DNA of 64,000 nucleotides from assembly GCA_947247005.1 (NCBI GenBank), contig OX365949.1, positions 7,202,001-7,266,000 on the forward strand, given 5' to 3'. Position 1 is the stretch's first letter. Every line of letters begins with the position of its first letter. The DNA is from Spisula solida. Its lineage: Eukaryota > Mollusca > Bivalvia > Venerida > Mactridae. The position numbers and the translations under genes are program-made. Shown one piece after another: positions 30,014 to 42,800 of this stretch. The notes under the pieces are model-generated. The model saw only the letters and a program-made list of their open reading frames with translations. It did not search any database and was not told the origin of the DNA.

Positions 30014-30503
30014 TTAGCTCAACCGTCACAAAGGGAAGGGTGAGATTTCATGATCGCCCATCGTATGTCATATTCACAAAACTAGAGGTCACACTTCTGG
30101 CCCAATCTCCATGAAAATTGGTCTGAATATTTGTCTATTTGAGATCTAGGTCCAGTTTGAAACTGGATCTTTTGGGATCGAAAACTAGGTCACTAGGTCA
30201 AATCTTAGAAAAAAACTTGTGAACACATTAGAGGCCACACTTATGGCCTAATATTCATGATACATGGTCAAAATGATTGTCATGGTCAAATCATAGAAAA
30301 AGCTTGTGAGCGCATTCTACAATCTTCATGAAACATTGTTATAAAGTTTGTCTCTGTAAAATCTAGGCCAAGCTTAAACAGTACAACTAGCATCTATCAG
30401 ATGAGCTTATTTGAGCAATGTGGAACAGTCTTGGCCCATTTGATATGTAGCAAAATCAATGTTTCTCAGGTGAGTGATATAAGGTCATCATTGCCCTCTT
30501 GTT
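30014..30503 (+). mobile_element. Family A element, copy 6 (diverged)
   Basis: tttagctcaaccgtcacaaa at the left, 'actaggtcactaggtcaaat' inside, and 'caggtgagtgatataaggtc' with gccctcttgttta at the right. Older than the other copies judging by the number of differences. Confidence 0.7.
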
Positions 30504-30539
30504 TATACTGTTTTCAGAGATAGTGTTTCTTGAACATGT

Positions 30540-32320
30540 TAGTTATTGGCCCCAATATACTCATTGAAGAAGCGGGGGTAAATTGTTTTATGTCAGTAGG
30601 TCGGTAGACTGAATGGATTCTGATAATTGAGAAAGAATGGTCTGTCCAAGGTGTGATCTTCAAACAATGGCATGCATTTTCCCAGTAATCAGGACAGTAT
30701 AGGTATAGTTTGGACTAGCCGTATAAGGGTTTGCCCAAATTGGAACTTGGTGAGCCCACATAGGTTCGTATATACTTGACCCAAAAGGTGGGCTTGCCAA
30801 CTTACTTTTGCGCAAAAATATCAACAACAAACTGTACATGCTTTGTTAGGAGTTTGACTATAGTTATTAAGTTTATATTAGGACAAAGAGGACCTCATAG
30901 AATGAGAATGGTGGTTCTACCGATAACAACAGTGATGGGGACTGTGTTCCATCTCGAAGCGAAATGCCAGCACCAGAAACCATGCCAAGGCTGAAACGAA
31001 TTTCAAGTGACGTTTCAAACATTCATAGCATAAATTTACAAACCGAAACCCTGTGTGAAGTGCAGAGATACATCTATATTAAGTAACATGGTTGCCTGTA
31101 TTGAATGCAAGGGCTTCCTATGAGGGACCATATTGCATGTACAAATTAATGTATAAGTAGGCAAGACGTGACCCACATAGGTCCAATTTTTAATGTATAT
31201 GTGGCTGCTTATGGAGCCCTGACAACGGTCTCCATAATTATGTGCCCATATATACTTTGCTGGGTTGGTCATGACCAGTAAAAAAACCTGTATTACTTTT
31301 TTAAGGGTCAAAGTTACTGTAAGTAGCAGTCCCATGTCCGCAATATGATTAGTGACTCATGCTGTTTGATAGAAAGATGCTTTATCTGCATGCTACACAA
31401 AACCTAATAACCACAGGGTCTAAAATAAGCCAGAAGCCCACAAAATCGAAGGATTTTGTTTTTTCGCGGTACCTAAACTGACGTCATAAACCATGTGATG
31501 TGACGGCCACCTGGTTGTAGGAAAGTTTCTCACGGTCAATAACACGCTGACTAGTAGTCTTCGTTGTTTAAGACACTTCGAGGTAGCCTAGGACGAGTTC
31601 GAATACAAATCATATTTTAACAACACATTAAAAAAGTTAATGTGAACGCCAAAAACTAAACATGTGAGTACTAAAATCTGGGTCCACCCGTCAAGAAGTC
31701 GGATCCAATATAAACACACATGTTTATAGATTTGTTGTTTGGCATCTACAATGTACATGATGGAATTTGTTAAAAAAGAAATTTTTCCTCGGGGTTGTTT
31801 AATTCAATCATTTGTGAATATTTCACCTCTATGTTTGGTGTCAACTTAAATTCGTCTAAGCTTCCATGATACAAGCTAAAACAATAACGGAATGACCGAG
31901 GTTCACATTGCAGGCGTATATCTAATACTGATTTTACCTCATTTTGGGTTACGGAGTTAATTTCAAGGTGGGATTTTGCTGAAATATATAACAATCGAAC
32001 GTTATACATATGTATGTATGCTATAGCTGCCAATGGTCTTGAAACGACAAGAGCGGCGGCTTCCCCCACGTGGACGTAGCGGGTGATGCTAGAAACACCA
32101 CTATGTACAGAGAAATTTGATTTTCAATCCAAAATAGACCTACCTATCCAGAATAAATACTAAATTAAAATATTTACCTTGGATGGATGTAAAATTACTC
32201 CTTTATAAAAGATAAAGGTCAAATTTTCATGTTCACGGTCAATCTATCAATGATGATTTTTTCCATTTTAGTGAGTATTCATGAGCGTGATATAGGGCTT
32301 CATGGTGTTTGACACATGTA
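30540..32320. other. Intergenic region between SAMHD1 and ADCK5
   Basis: 30555-30680 resembles decayed mobile-element sequence (gggggtaaattg, gtaggtcggtagactgaatgg). The remainder is unassigned. A 99-codon open frame on the minus strand (31770-32069) has mixed composition and no recognised domain. Confidence 0.4.
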
Positions 32321-32326
32321 TACGTA

Positions 32327-32952
32327 CAGGGTGATCATTAATATATCGTAACATAAATAACTTTAATAACTTTGTCAGATTTTGATAGAGAAGTGGTTTG
32401 ACGCTTGTTACTAGTAAAACTAATGAGCCCAAGTTATTTTGGATATGATTAATAAATGCATGTGCTATACAGCTAACGTCCATATCGCCCTTGATGCTGC
32501 CTTTCATTTTCAGTGATTTCAAGAAATTTGGCCACTGTATCATTTCGCCGAAGACCATACATTTACTTGGCCTCTACACTCACCAGACTTAACCCCTTCG
32601 GTTTTTTAATGTGGATGCCTAGAGTAAGGAATGAATTCTCCAAAACCAGAAACAATATTTGTTTGAAAACTTCAATACAGTGTGAAATTTGTAGCATCGG
32701 TGGTGTAACTCGCAAGGTTTCAATTGGTTATTTTCGAAGTATTTTGGGGCTGGTTTTGTAGTTTTGCAGAATAAAGGGGAATGTTTCGAACTTATTCTGT
32801 GACAAAAATATGTGACATTTGAAAATGATTTATGTGTAGAATAAAACTTACATACAAGTATGTATGTTAATCAAGCGTATATATATAACAATATATATTA
32901 TTTGAAAAGCTGACAAAGTTATTCATGTTACCATATATTAATGATCACCCTG
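32327..32952. mobile_element. TA-flanked mariner/IS630-type element with transposase remnant
   Basis: CAGGGTGATCATTAATATAT at the left is inverted at the right (ATATATTAATGATCACCCTG), and the similarity runs on for about 40 bp with few mismatches. TA lies on both sides (32325-32326, 32953-32954). Inside, 32565-32609 reads TWPLHSPDLTPSVF then a stop, the WPxxSPDLTP signature found near the catalytic C-terminal part of mariner-type transposases. Heavily truncated and broken; not functional. Confidence 0.8.
32565..32609 (+). pseudogene. Mariner-type transposase scrap
   Basis: In-frame TWPLHSPDLTP then SVF and a TAA. Only this motif and weakly similar sequence upstream survive. It shows that the TIR element around it derives from a DDE-type transposon. 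Confidence 0.65.
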
Positions 32953-33859
32953 TACATGTACGTGTCACTGGGCCTACGGGTCAAGTTACTGTCTTCATGA
33001 CTATGTCCTCACTGACTGACCAGTCCGTTGATATAATACGTCTGTACTCAAATGTCAAAATAAGGTCAGACATTATTTAATTAAGCGCTGAAATTATTTT
33101 ATCTTTAGAAACCTACACAAAAACATATAATTTTGAAAAATAATATATAAAATATAGAACTTAATGAATAAATCATTCTCTGATTCCAGGCCTTTTACAT
33201 CCTGCAGATACAATGCTATTAATGGGATGGTGAAACGATACTGCAACAGACACCTGGTCCATCGAAATCGTCGACTGTTGCTGATTTCCTAATATATAAT
33301 GTTCGAGCTCCGCATATCATATAAAAACATGTGCGTATCATTCGTGTGTGATCAACAAATTTTAAAATAGACATGTGACTATTGTGGTGACATAAGTTAC
33401 GGACGTACTGAATCAGCAGAACGTTTTCTAGACATGATCGCCGCACCTTACAAGAATACATCATATTTCTATTACGTAGCGATAACTTTTCTTCTAACTA
33501 CGCATGTGACGTCTAAGGCTATTTAGAGTCATTGGATGATGCATAGTTATTGACGCTCCTCGAATTTAAACTATGCCTCTAGGGGCCGGAAATTAAATTT
33601 TATTATCACATGTCGACATGTCCATAATGTGAATACAAATGTACAACGGTATCTTTAAATTGTCAACTTTATTGAAATCAAACACCACTCGATTGTCTTG
33701 TTAACAATACTAATTGATTGTATTGTCTAAGATCACAGTAATTATTGAACTGATTTGTCATGTTTGTCAACAAACTTTCGTCCCTTACGTCACATTGGAT
33801 TTATACGACCTTATGACAACCGAGTTCGTGTATTCTTTAAACTAAATTTTGTTTATCGT

Positions 33860-33929
33860 TTTCGTTTCTGTGGTGCGCGAACTGTGAACTTGGACTAACT
33901 CATAACTGGATAAAATACAACATTTACAG
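33860..33929 (+). other. Possible non-coding first exon of ADCK5
   Basis: 'ttctgtggtgcgcgaactgt' then 'gataaaatacaacatttacag' followed by a good donor (ACAG|gttagt at 33930). It lies 2.6 kb upstream of the acceptor at 36519. It is inferred only from the donor and slightly higher CpG; the 5' boundary is not known. Confidence 0.35.
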
Positions 33930-34062
33930 GTTAGTTTCATCATTTGTTGATCTGGTCGCACATATTTTGTCCGTATGAAGTCTAATTAATTTAAATAAGA
34001 TTTCTGTCACAATAAAGTATGAAAAAGTTAAAAGACTTAGGGTATACATACCAGAGGTTACT

Positions 34063-34225
34063 CGGGAATAGGGGTTTTGACCCTTGAAATTTCCGAAGGC
34101 ACATTTTGACCCTCAATATTTTGGGTTGAATAGGTTATATTCTCTTAAAATCATGGGTAGTTTCACAATTTTGTCTCTAAAATTTAGTAAAAGGTGTCCG
34201 ATTCAGAAGCCAGTGAAACCCCTGG
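34063..34225 (+). repeat. Dispersed repeat, copy 2
   Basis: Same family as 6615-6800: 'ttgacccttgaaatttc', 'ctctaaaatttagtaaaagg', 'gattcagaagcc'. Lies in the ADCK5 5' region. Confidence 0.5.
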
Positions 34226-35688
34226 TATACATACATGTATATATTTATCATTTTATATTAAATAAAATTATGTTTAGTTACATAGTGTGGTGAGCAGTGA
34301 ATAAGAGCTGAAGCACGCGCTTTGGGATCGTGAGGGCCCGGGCAGAACCTAAAACCAATGTGCGGTGGCTGCTATTGGCGCCGATTGTAACAACCGGCTT
34401 GCGACTCGATCAATGAACAGGGGTTATACGTAGTGTCTGTTGTAGGAACGCATGTCTTGCATCGCAATTACTGCCGCTTGGTCATTATTAAGTCCATGCC
34501 TACACATTATTTCACCAAGTATAGATTATAAATTTGAAAACGATTTTGTCACTTTTAAAGTGATCTTGTTTGAATATACGCTAAAACCACTACAGGCTAT
34601 ATCTACAGCTTAAATTGTTAAGGGGGACATGTCCTTGGCGTACCGCTGGCTACGCCCCTGCTTGCCCCCCTAGCCGTAGTACTGATTTGAACTATACATG
34701 AGTTTAAAATGTCACTGTGTACGCCTCTAATATGTCTGTGAAAAAAATAACCTGGTAGTATTTGCATAGTATGGCAATTATATGCTTACTTAATGATTCC
34801 CTTCCCAGTATCCATTCAACACCATATTATCTTGTAAACCATTCCATAAAAACCATGACCTCAAATAAGTTTCCATAGCAACAATGCCCCGTGTTATAAT
34901 TGTAGCCTAGTATTATCATTGACACATATATAATATTAGATAGGGGATATATGATACTGTTGATAGACGTTCTATTACCTATATTCTATACTCGTACAAA
35001 GACTCAGATACTTTATATATATTTTTTAATTTATATGCCAGTATTGAGTGCCATTTTTTTAAAGCATGTGATGACTTCATTTTTATGAGAAGTCCTAAGA
35101 GATATCGAAATCGTTTTCAGTGCAAAGTGCCTTTATTAATATGTCTTTCTCACATGTAAACAAGTTATTAACGAACTCAGTCCTCTAATTTGGATGTTTG
35201 AAAGCATATAAATATTTACTGAAGCAATCTATGTGACGAAGGCCATTTATCAAATTGTCCCGATGTTGAAACAGTCGGTCAGCATTGGGTTTTAGCCATT
35301 CCACCACACGTGCATGCGTCTAGCGATGTAGATGAAAATAAAGGTCGACTGAATTCTTATATTTACGGTTTGTTCTTGTGATTGGGCGAACGAATCGTGT
35401 AGTTTTACCTTGTAACTGTAATAATTCTAATGTGGAGTCAATTTCTCTTTCAACTTGATAGTGATAACAATCACGTTTTGATAAAATGCTCTGATCTATG
35501 ATTTAGTAGAGTAATATTCGGATACTACCATTCGGATAACGCATTATGTAAAGATTGCGTAATTCTAGAAGGGTCGAATGTCTTCAAACTTTCAGCTTGT
35601 GTGTGTATGTGAAATATAAATTTCACACTAAGTCTGCTTAAATAGATTTGTCAAATTAGTATTTGGTTTGCAAAAGAGACATTCAGCT

Positions 35689-35756
35689 GAAATTCAAGAA
35701 TCTTACTTTACTCTGTTCTGAATTCAGAACAGAGTAAAGTAAGATTCTTGAATTTC
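35689..35756. repeat. Perfect 68-bp palindrome (34-bp arms, no spacer)
   Basis: GAAATTCAAGAATCTTACTT and on to ...CTGAA at 35689-35722 is the exact reverse complement of 35723-35756, centred on GAATTC. It lies about 840 bp upstream of the ADCK5 start codon. Confidence 0.97.
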
Positions 35757-36519
35757 TTCTTGTGAATAATTTTGAACAATCAAATCTGGTTACAAAATAG
35801 CCTCATACCCTTCTTGTACTAACATTGGGTTTGCAAACAAGTACTATTAGGCGTTTTTATGCCCCAACCAAATATTGGGAGGGATATAGAATCAGCATAT
35901 CCGTCTCAAAGTGTTGTGTCGTCTGGATTTTGATAAGTAACTGTGCTGTACAGTCTTCAAACTTATTTAGTTTCCCATCTGAATATTTTAATTCAGATTC
36001 AACCTGTATTAACAAAGTTGTGGCCCTTGAAATGATGAAATTTGTCTTCTGTTTCTCACAACTCGGTCTCTGTAAATATGAGTGCTACATATAGAGCTGT
36101 CATTGATTCGATCTGAGACATGTCAACGATTCTGATATATCGGAATACAAGTATCGACAATACATCTCTTTATTGACTTGCACATACATAGATGAATCAT
36201 AACCTGTGAATTCGACCAGAGTAAAAAATTGCTCTTGAACTTCGTTATGTAAAAGATATTTTCATGTCCCGAAAAATTTGTATAAAATTAGTTGACTGTA
36301 TGTAGTTGAGCCCAGTAAGATGAGAACTATTCATTAATTTATATTTGTGTTTTACTTTTTAATTCAAAACATTTTAATAGGATTTAAAAAAAAAGTTTTT
36401 CCTGCTTTGTATTAATGATATCCCAAGAAACATACATGTGGACACTGGTTTATCAATTTTTATGCTTGTTCTAGCAATGTTATTCTTTTGTATTTAGATA
36501 ACTTATATTTTTATTTCAG

Positions 36520-36599
36520 GATTGTGGCAGGAACGGATGGTTTAAAATCATGAATATATAACAATAGATGTGTATATCTGATTCAAATAAACTGAGAAA
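36520..36599 (+). promoter_or_regulatory. ADCK5 5' leader with three upstream ORFs
   Basis: Acceptor tttatttcag ends at 36519, so the 80 nt before the ATG look like spliced leader. It holds three upstream ATGs: 36537 (ATG GTT TAA), 36550 (ATG AAT ATA TAA) and 36568 (12 codons, stop at 36604-36606, overlapping the main ATG at 36600). Such short uORFs usually lower translation of the main frame; that role is inferred here. Confidence 0.6.
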
Positions 36600-36889
36600 A
36601 TGTTAACGAGGATAGTGCTCAGGAACCTGTCTACAGGAGGGACTGGCCCATCTTGTATAAAATGTCTACAATGTCAGTCACAGTCATCCACAGTGCAAAG
36701 ACTTATGGGTAGAAAGTTATCTGGTATTAACCAATCAGGGAACCAAAGTGTGAAATTATCACGGAGTAGAAAAATTGTGTATTGTGTTGGACTTCTGTCA
36801 GTGGCTTTTGGAGCTACCTACCTTAGTTTAAGGGAACAGTACAAAAGAAAAATTCGAGTGACAGCGGGTGGTCTTGTCAGATTTTTTAG
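36600..36889 (+). CDS. ADCK5: ADCK5 exon 1 (targeting region and membrane segment)
   Basis: Residues 1-96, starting [14 protein letters not shown]. No acidic residue before the membrane segment [19 protein letters not shown] (59-77), so a mitochondrial presequence plus transmembrane helix is likely. Donor AG|gtaata at 36890. Confidence 0.85.
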
Positions 36890-39800
36890 GTAATATCTTT
36901 TGGTATGAATTTGAATGTTGTTTGATTTCAAGTCTGTGATTCTGTCTAGACTCTAGGTTAGTTGGTATCAAATTTCAGAAAGCATTTTACCTAGAATTAC
37001 ATGGTGTAGCAAACTGTTTATATTTTCAATTAACAAAATGTAGGCTTAGTTTTGTAAGCATCTGTCACCAATTTGCAGCTGTTAAAGAATTATAAAGAAT
37101 TAAGATTTGAGCGTAACTTCATTATTTTCGTAAGTGCTTTGATAAAATAGTACCCTGGTATTTTGATTTTTGCTAATTTGCTAGAAGTAAGAACCAAGTT
37201 ATAAATGGGTTGTGTTTAAGACTTGTTTTTTGTGGAATTTTCACAGTTTTAATCATTTCTTCCAGATCAGCCGTGATTGGTATGTCAGTATCTATTGATT
37301 ATAAACTGTCATTACGAGGTTTAGAAGAAGATTCTGTTGAATATGACAAAGCAATAAAATTATGTCACAAACGTTCGGCTGAAAAACTTCTGATGGGCTG
37401 TTTAAACAACGGTGGCCTGTATGTAAAACTTGGACAAGGTCTTGTCTCGATGAATCATATCCTTCCCAAAGAGTATGTGGACACACTGGTTATACTACAA
37501 GACAAAGCTTTATCCATGGAACCTCAAGATGTATGTAAAACTCACTTTGTATACCACAAGTTTCTTAAAACATGTACATTTTATATTATAAAAGTAAAAT
37601 TAAATGCTTATTTATGAAATAGTCAACCCAATTTTAAGGTTAGTCAAGTACAGCCTGATCTCAATGTATCAACGCCAGATGTTCCTAAGCAAAATGTTGT
37701 TGTGACGAATACGTCAGTGTACTAAATTGATTCATAGAGTCAGTGTTTTAAAACATTTGTCCTTACAACTTAATGTTAGTATATGAATTTGTCAGTATAT
37801 CAGGTGTTTACACTTATGGTACTCCACAAATCCACTCTATTGGAATTTATTTTCCTTTGACCTCTTGCTCTCACTCTTAAGTGAATGGTTTAACCACTTG
37901 GCCATTGGATAGAGTTGCATGTAGTATAGCTCCAACCTAGACCAGTGATTTTTAGGCTATTTTTGGGGCCGAATACAGACCCCTTCCCCTAGCGAAATAA
38001 CCTCCATTTTTCCCAAACATTCATAATTTTTTCCCAAAAAGAATGCTGGTTTCAATGCAACTACAGTATAGCTGATTTAAAGTCAAAACAATGGATTTTC
38101 AAACTTGCAAAAGTCTTTGTCACATATGAGTACAGTATTATCAGTAGAAAATAGCAATTTATGAACAATTTTAACCAAAACAATCTTGTTTAATAATTCC
38201 CAAATTGCGCTAAATTTCCCAATTTTAAAGGCACAGGCTGTTCAATTTTATTCAAGAAAAATCACTGTAGACATCATACAACGTTCTGTTGAGGTGGTTA
38301 ATAGGCACATTGTGATGTTTTAAATTAATGGATTTCAAAACAACTGGTTAGGAAATGTCTTTTTCGCTTTGTTTCAAGGGCTTAATCATGAGGATTTGAT
38401 TGACATGATCTACCAGTCAATGACATGTAATCCTGAATGATTTATATTATGTTACCCTACTTGAAGTACTTCAGCTGTAGATGCTTTTAAGGATCTACAT
38501 GTATTACAAACTGCTTCAAACAATATTTCTTTAAAGAGTTTGATTGTTGGTCATCTACCATTCTGTATATTTTATGTTTGTGTTGTATTTCAGATGGAGG
38601 AACTGTTTGTTGAAGATTTTGGTGCTTCTCCTCATGTTGTATTCAAGGAGTTTGATGAGGAACCTATTGCTGCTGCTAGTTTAGCTCAAGTCCATCGTGC
38701 AGTTACTCACGAAGGAGATGATGTTGCTGTAAAGGTAAATACTGAGAAAACATGGAATGGCATAATTTGGAAAGTGGATGAATGCTTCTCTTTGTTTAGA
38801 AGGAAACTACTTGATTTTCAGTTTGTCCGAATCGTAGTCAGTCAGGGCTGATTGACTTACAGTTTTCATGTAGTATGTGCTTAATACATTCATTATCGGG
38901 TAACTTTTCTTAAGCATTTCAAAGATCATCTAAAAACAAGATCAATTGAGGTAATTTTAGTCACTACGAGTGCTAGTGTTGGCATTAACTTGTTGGAGTT
39001 TCATAATTTGTGGTTTTACGGAAACATAAATTTCACGCAAAGTGACAATAATGTATGTAACATTAGAACAAAACAACTATAGAGGTATCTTCATGTTAGT
39101 TTTAATCAGTTTGTTGAAATTACATTATGTGTGGTTTTGAGAGTGACAATCATGTGCATCTAGTGGTTTTGGGTAAAAAATGGTTCTACACTGGGTCCCA
39201 GTTTGTCTTGCTGTAAAAGCATTTATTTCTGAAGATATAGAATGTCATGAATCAGACTCTTGATAAGGACAATTTTGTGGGGACATTTTGTGTACACTTA
39301 ATTAATACATTGGAAGGAAAATCTGTGTGTTTTGTACTGCGGGTTTTAAGTTTTGATAGCCTCTCTGGAGATGCAAGCCACAGGGTCCAGGACTACATTG
39401 CATCATGTCATGTGCGTGCTGTTCAGTGTTGCTACTCCTTACATTCCTGACCGTTCACCTATAAACATTATACTCATTGTCCCGGGGTGAAACTCTCATA
39501 AATATGTGTCATATTAAATCACTCAGACTGCTCGGTAATTGATAAACTCAACAGGACAACTTTCAATATTTAAAGTCTTCTAGAAATGTACTATGCCTGT
39601 GGCTAGTTTTGACTTTAATGGTTAACTTGGTTTACCACAGTCGTGTGTCTAAATATCATGTGAGAATCGACGTTATTGGTTAATGTACATTTTTGTACAT
39701 TGATTGGTTTTTGTCAATGAAGTAGTTTGTGTGATTCATTCTGTACTAGCGTATGTATGTAGCCACCTGATTTTTTGACAAACATTGTGTAGTTATGTAA

Positions 39801-42800
39801 GTACTGTGAAACAGTATGTTGTCTAGTCAGACAAACATCAGATAAGTTTTAAATAGGAAACTATGCCATAAACAAAATGTATACCTGGGCCAAAATAAGA
39901 TCTTGTTCCCCTTTCCTAACTTTGTGAGCAAAAAGCTCCGTACCCAAAATATTTTTTGACCCTCTAAAAAAATTGTAAAAAAAGGCCAGTATGATAGTTT
40001 GAAGGATGAATCCTGTTGAGGACAAATCAATGGTATGAATCAAAGAGACACTTAAAAAAACATACAATGTTTGTTTATCCCTTCAGACAAGCACTGAACT
40101 TCACAGGGCGCCATACATAAAGTCACAATGTATTCAAAATTAACTTCAATCAAATCAGTGCAACTAGTAAAGTGCAAAGACAAAGCAAATATTATTGATA
40201 AAAAAGTTTTTAAAAAAAATAAATTCGCCTACGGACATATCAAACCTTAGCCAGTGTCAGGAAAGGGAAACAAACACTATTTATGGCTCTGTCATACACA
40301 TACTGTGTATCTATTGAAGTTAAAGTAAACTAACCTACAGCTAAGTAGATGGATCAATGTATATTGGAGAGGCTGCATGTCTATACAAGATGACACGGTT
40401 AATACATGTACGTCTACATCTGGGTCTTAGCGTTTAGGACAGAAATGCTTAGGTGACTAATGAAAGACATTCATAATTCAATACAATTCCCACCAGAAGC
40501 ACTTCTACCTCACTACACTCATTGATGATCAAGTATCAAAACATTTAAATAAAATCAAAATAATAAGTATGTTATGGCTAACCACAAAAATTTCGCTCAT
40601 TTTTAGTAGCCTATGCCTTCATAAAATCTTAGCAATAGTCATACAACTTTACAGAAACGTATATCAGCATGTGTGAGATGGGTATCTCAGGTTTTGGGTT
40701 TTGCTGGAACCAACTTTCTTATTAATAAGTAGAGTTGTCACTGTTATGGACCTTTTTGAAGTTCAGGTTTCTTTGAATTTTCATGTTTATTGTTTTACTT
40801 ACTTTCAGATTCAATACATTGACTTACAAGATAGATTTGCTGGTGATATAAGAACATGTGAAATCTTGTTGAAAGTCATTGGTTGGATGCATCCTAAATT
40901 TGAGTTTGCCTGGGTCTTACAGGTAAGAATTCTTTCTACCTAAACCATCATGTATATATCTATGATAGTGTCCAAGGATCTGTAGTGATTTTGAAAAGTT
41001 TATTGCTACATGTCTGCAGTTCCAGTCAATCCACTGGTCTGACATACATAAACTTTCCAATTCCTTAAAGCAAGTTTCTTCAAAATTATGAAAAATTTCC
41101 AATTTGTACATCTGTAAACCAGGGTTCTCTCTGGATTGCTTTACTGCCTCCTCAATATCCTAGTGGTAGAAAGTGTGCTTCGAGTGTGGGTGGTCATGGG
41201 TTTGAGCCCAGGTTGTGTTATACAAAAGACAAAAAAAAATGGTACCAGTATTTCCCTTGCTAGGCAGTCAGCATTAAAGAGAAAATGGGTTCTCCTCAAA
41301 CCCTCGTGGCGATAGATAAAGTCAGGAATGAGGTGTCCAGAGTAATTAATATAAGTCGAAAAAACTTGTTTCACAATTGACCTAAACGGAATTAGTATAT
41401 TGCTTTGCCAGTCTGAATTATTGATAAATACTGCCCTTTTGAGGAAGAGACAAAAATTTCAAGCTCTGTGACATTTTGCAGGATATGAAGGGTACATTAG
41501 CTCAGGAATTGGATTTCGTCAACGAGGGGAACAACTCTGAGAGATGTCAGTCAGATCTTAAACACTTAGGGTTTGTATATGTTCCTAAGGTACATTGGAC
41601 AAAGACAAGCACGGTGAGTGTGGTTAATTCAGTGTATAATGTTATACATGTACAAAAATGTAGGATATCACTTGTACTAGAAATCATTATTCATTGGTGA
41701 GATACTGTCATAGATTCTGTGAATAAAATAAACTCTAATGTTATATCAGGCCCTGTCCCAGAAATTTTTGAAGGCCATAATCACTCAAGTAACACAATAC
41801 AGACCAAAATATTAACACTAATACTGATTTAAAGACATCATTCTAGGATTTAAGGTGCTAGGTAGCGCTGATTATGGCTTTAAGGCGCTGGAGTATCACA
41901 GCGCCTTCTGCCCCTGGGAAGGGCCTGAATATCTACCACTTAGTTAAAGTTATAGCCCCAGCAAATGGTGAATATAATCATATTGTTCTAAGTGTTTCTG
42001 TCGTATACTTCATATTACCGTTTTGATTAACAAACTTTTGTAAAAATGTACATTTATCAGGAATTCCGGATTTATCATTCCTGAAAGAGCAATGGCTTCT
42101 CAAGAAATGGCAAAGTTATGGTAAATTTAATCTACTCTGGAGGATTTTCTTTAATACAAACTGAGTTAATTGTAGAAACAATGTCATTGATGGCCTCTTG
42201 TTTGGCAAAAATTGTCGGCAGCTATGATTTTCAGGACTTTGAGTTTGGCTCTGTTGACATCCCTGATTTAATTTAGATGATTTTTGCCAGATGTATGGCC
42301 ATTTGTGTGAAACATTCATTTTTGTATCGAAAAACCGTTCTAGTATTATAATTATGTGACTATGTATTTCTATTACAGAGAGTATTAACGGCTGAATATA
42401 TTGATGGTTGTAAAGTAAGTGATGTAGACAGTATCAGGAAACTAGGACTTTCTCTCAGTGATGTAAGTACTTAACCTGCCTCATACTTTGTATCCTACTT
42501 TATTATACTAGAGGGCCGTTCTATAATATATAATCAATATAAACTCACAATTTTGGTTTTACAGTGCAATGATATTATATTTTGGACATTCAGCGGCACA
42601 AGATAACATTTTTGTCAAATATAGTGTTTGAAATCAATTGTTCAATTGCATTGCTTGACTGTTAATTTTATAGAGTGTGGTTAAGTCACCATCCTCCATT
42701 GGCTGAGCATCTGACTTGGGAGTGGGAGATCCTAGGTTTGAATCCCAGAAGGGGAAATAAATGAGCTCAGGAAGTAGGAGTCTGATCATTCATATTGGCT

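Noticed and set aside
31770..32069. 99-codon minus-strand ORF
   Set aside because: Composition is acceptable, but no domain, no clear promoter or partner exons; left as unassigned rather than called a gene.
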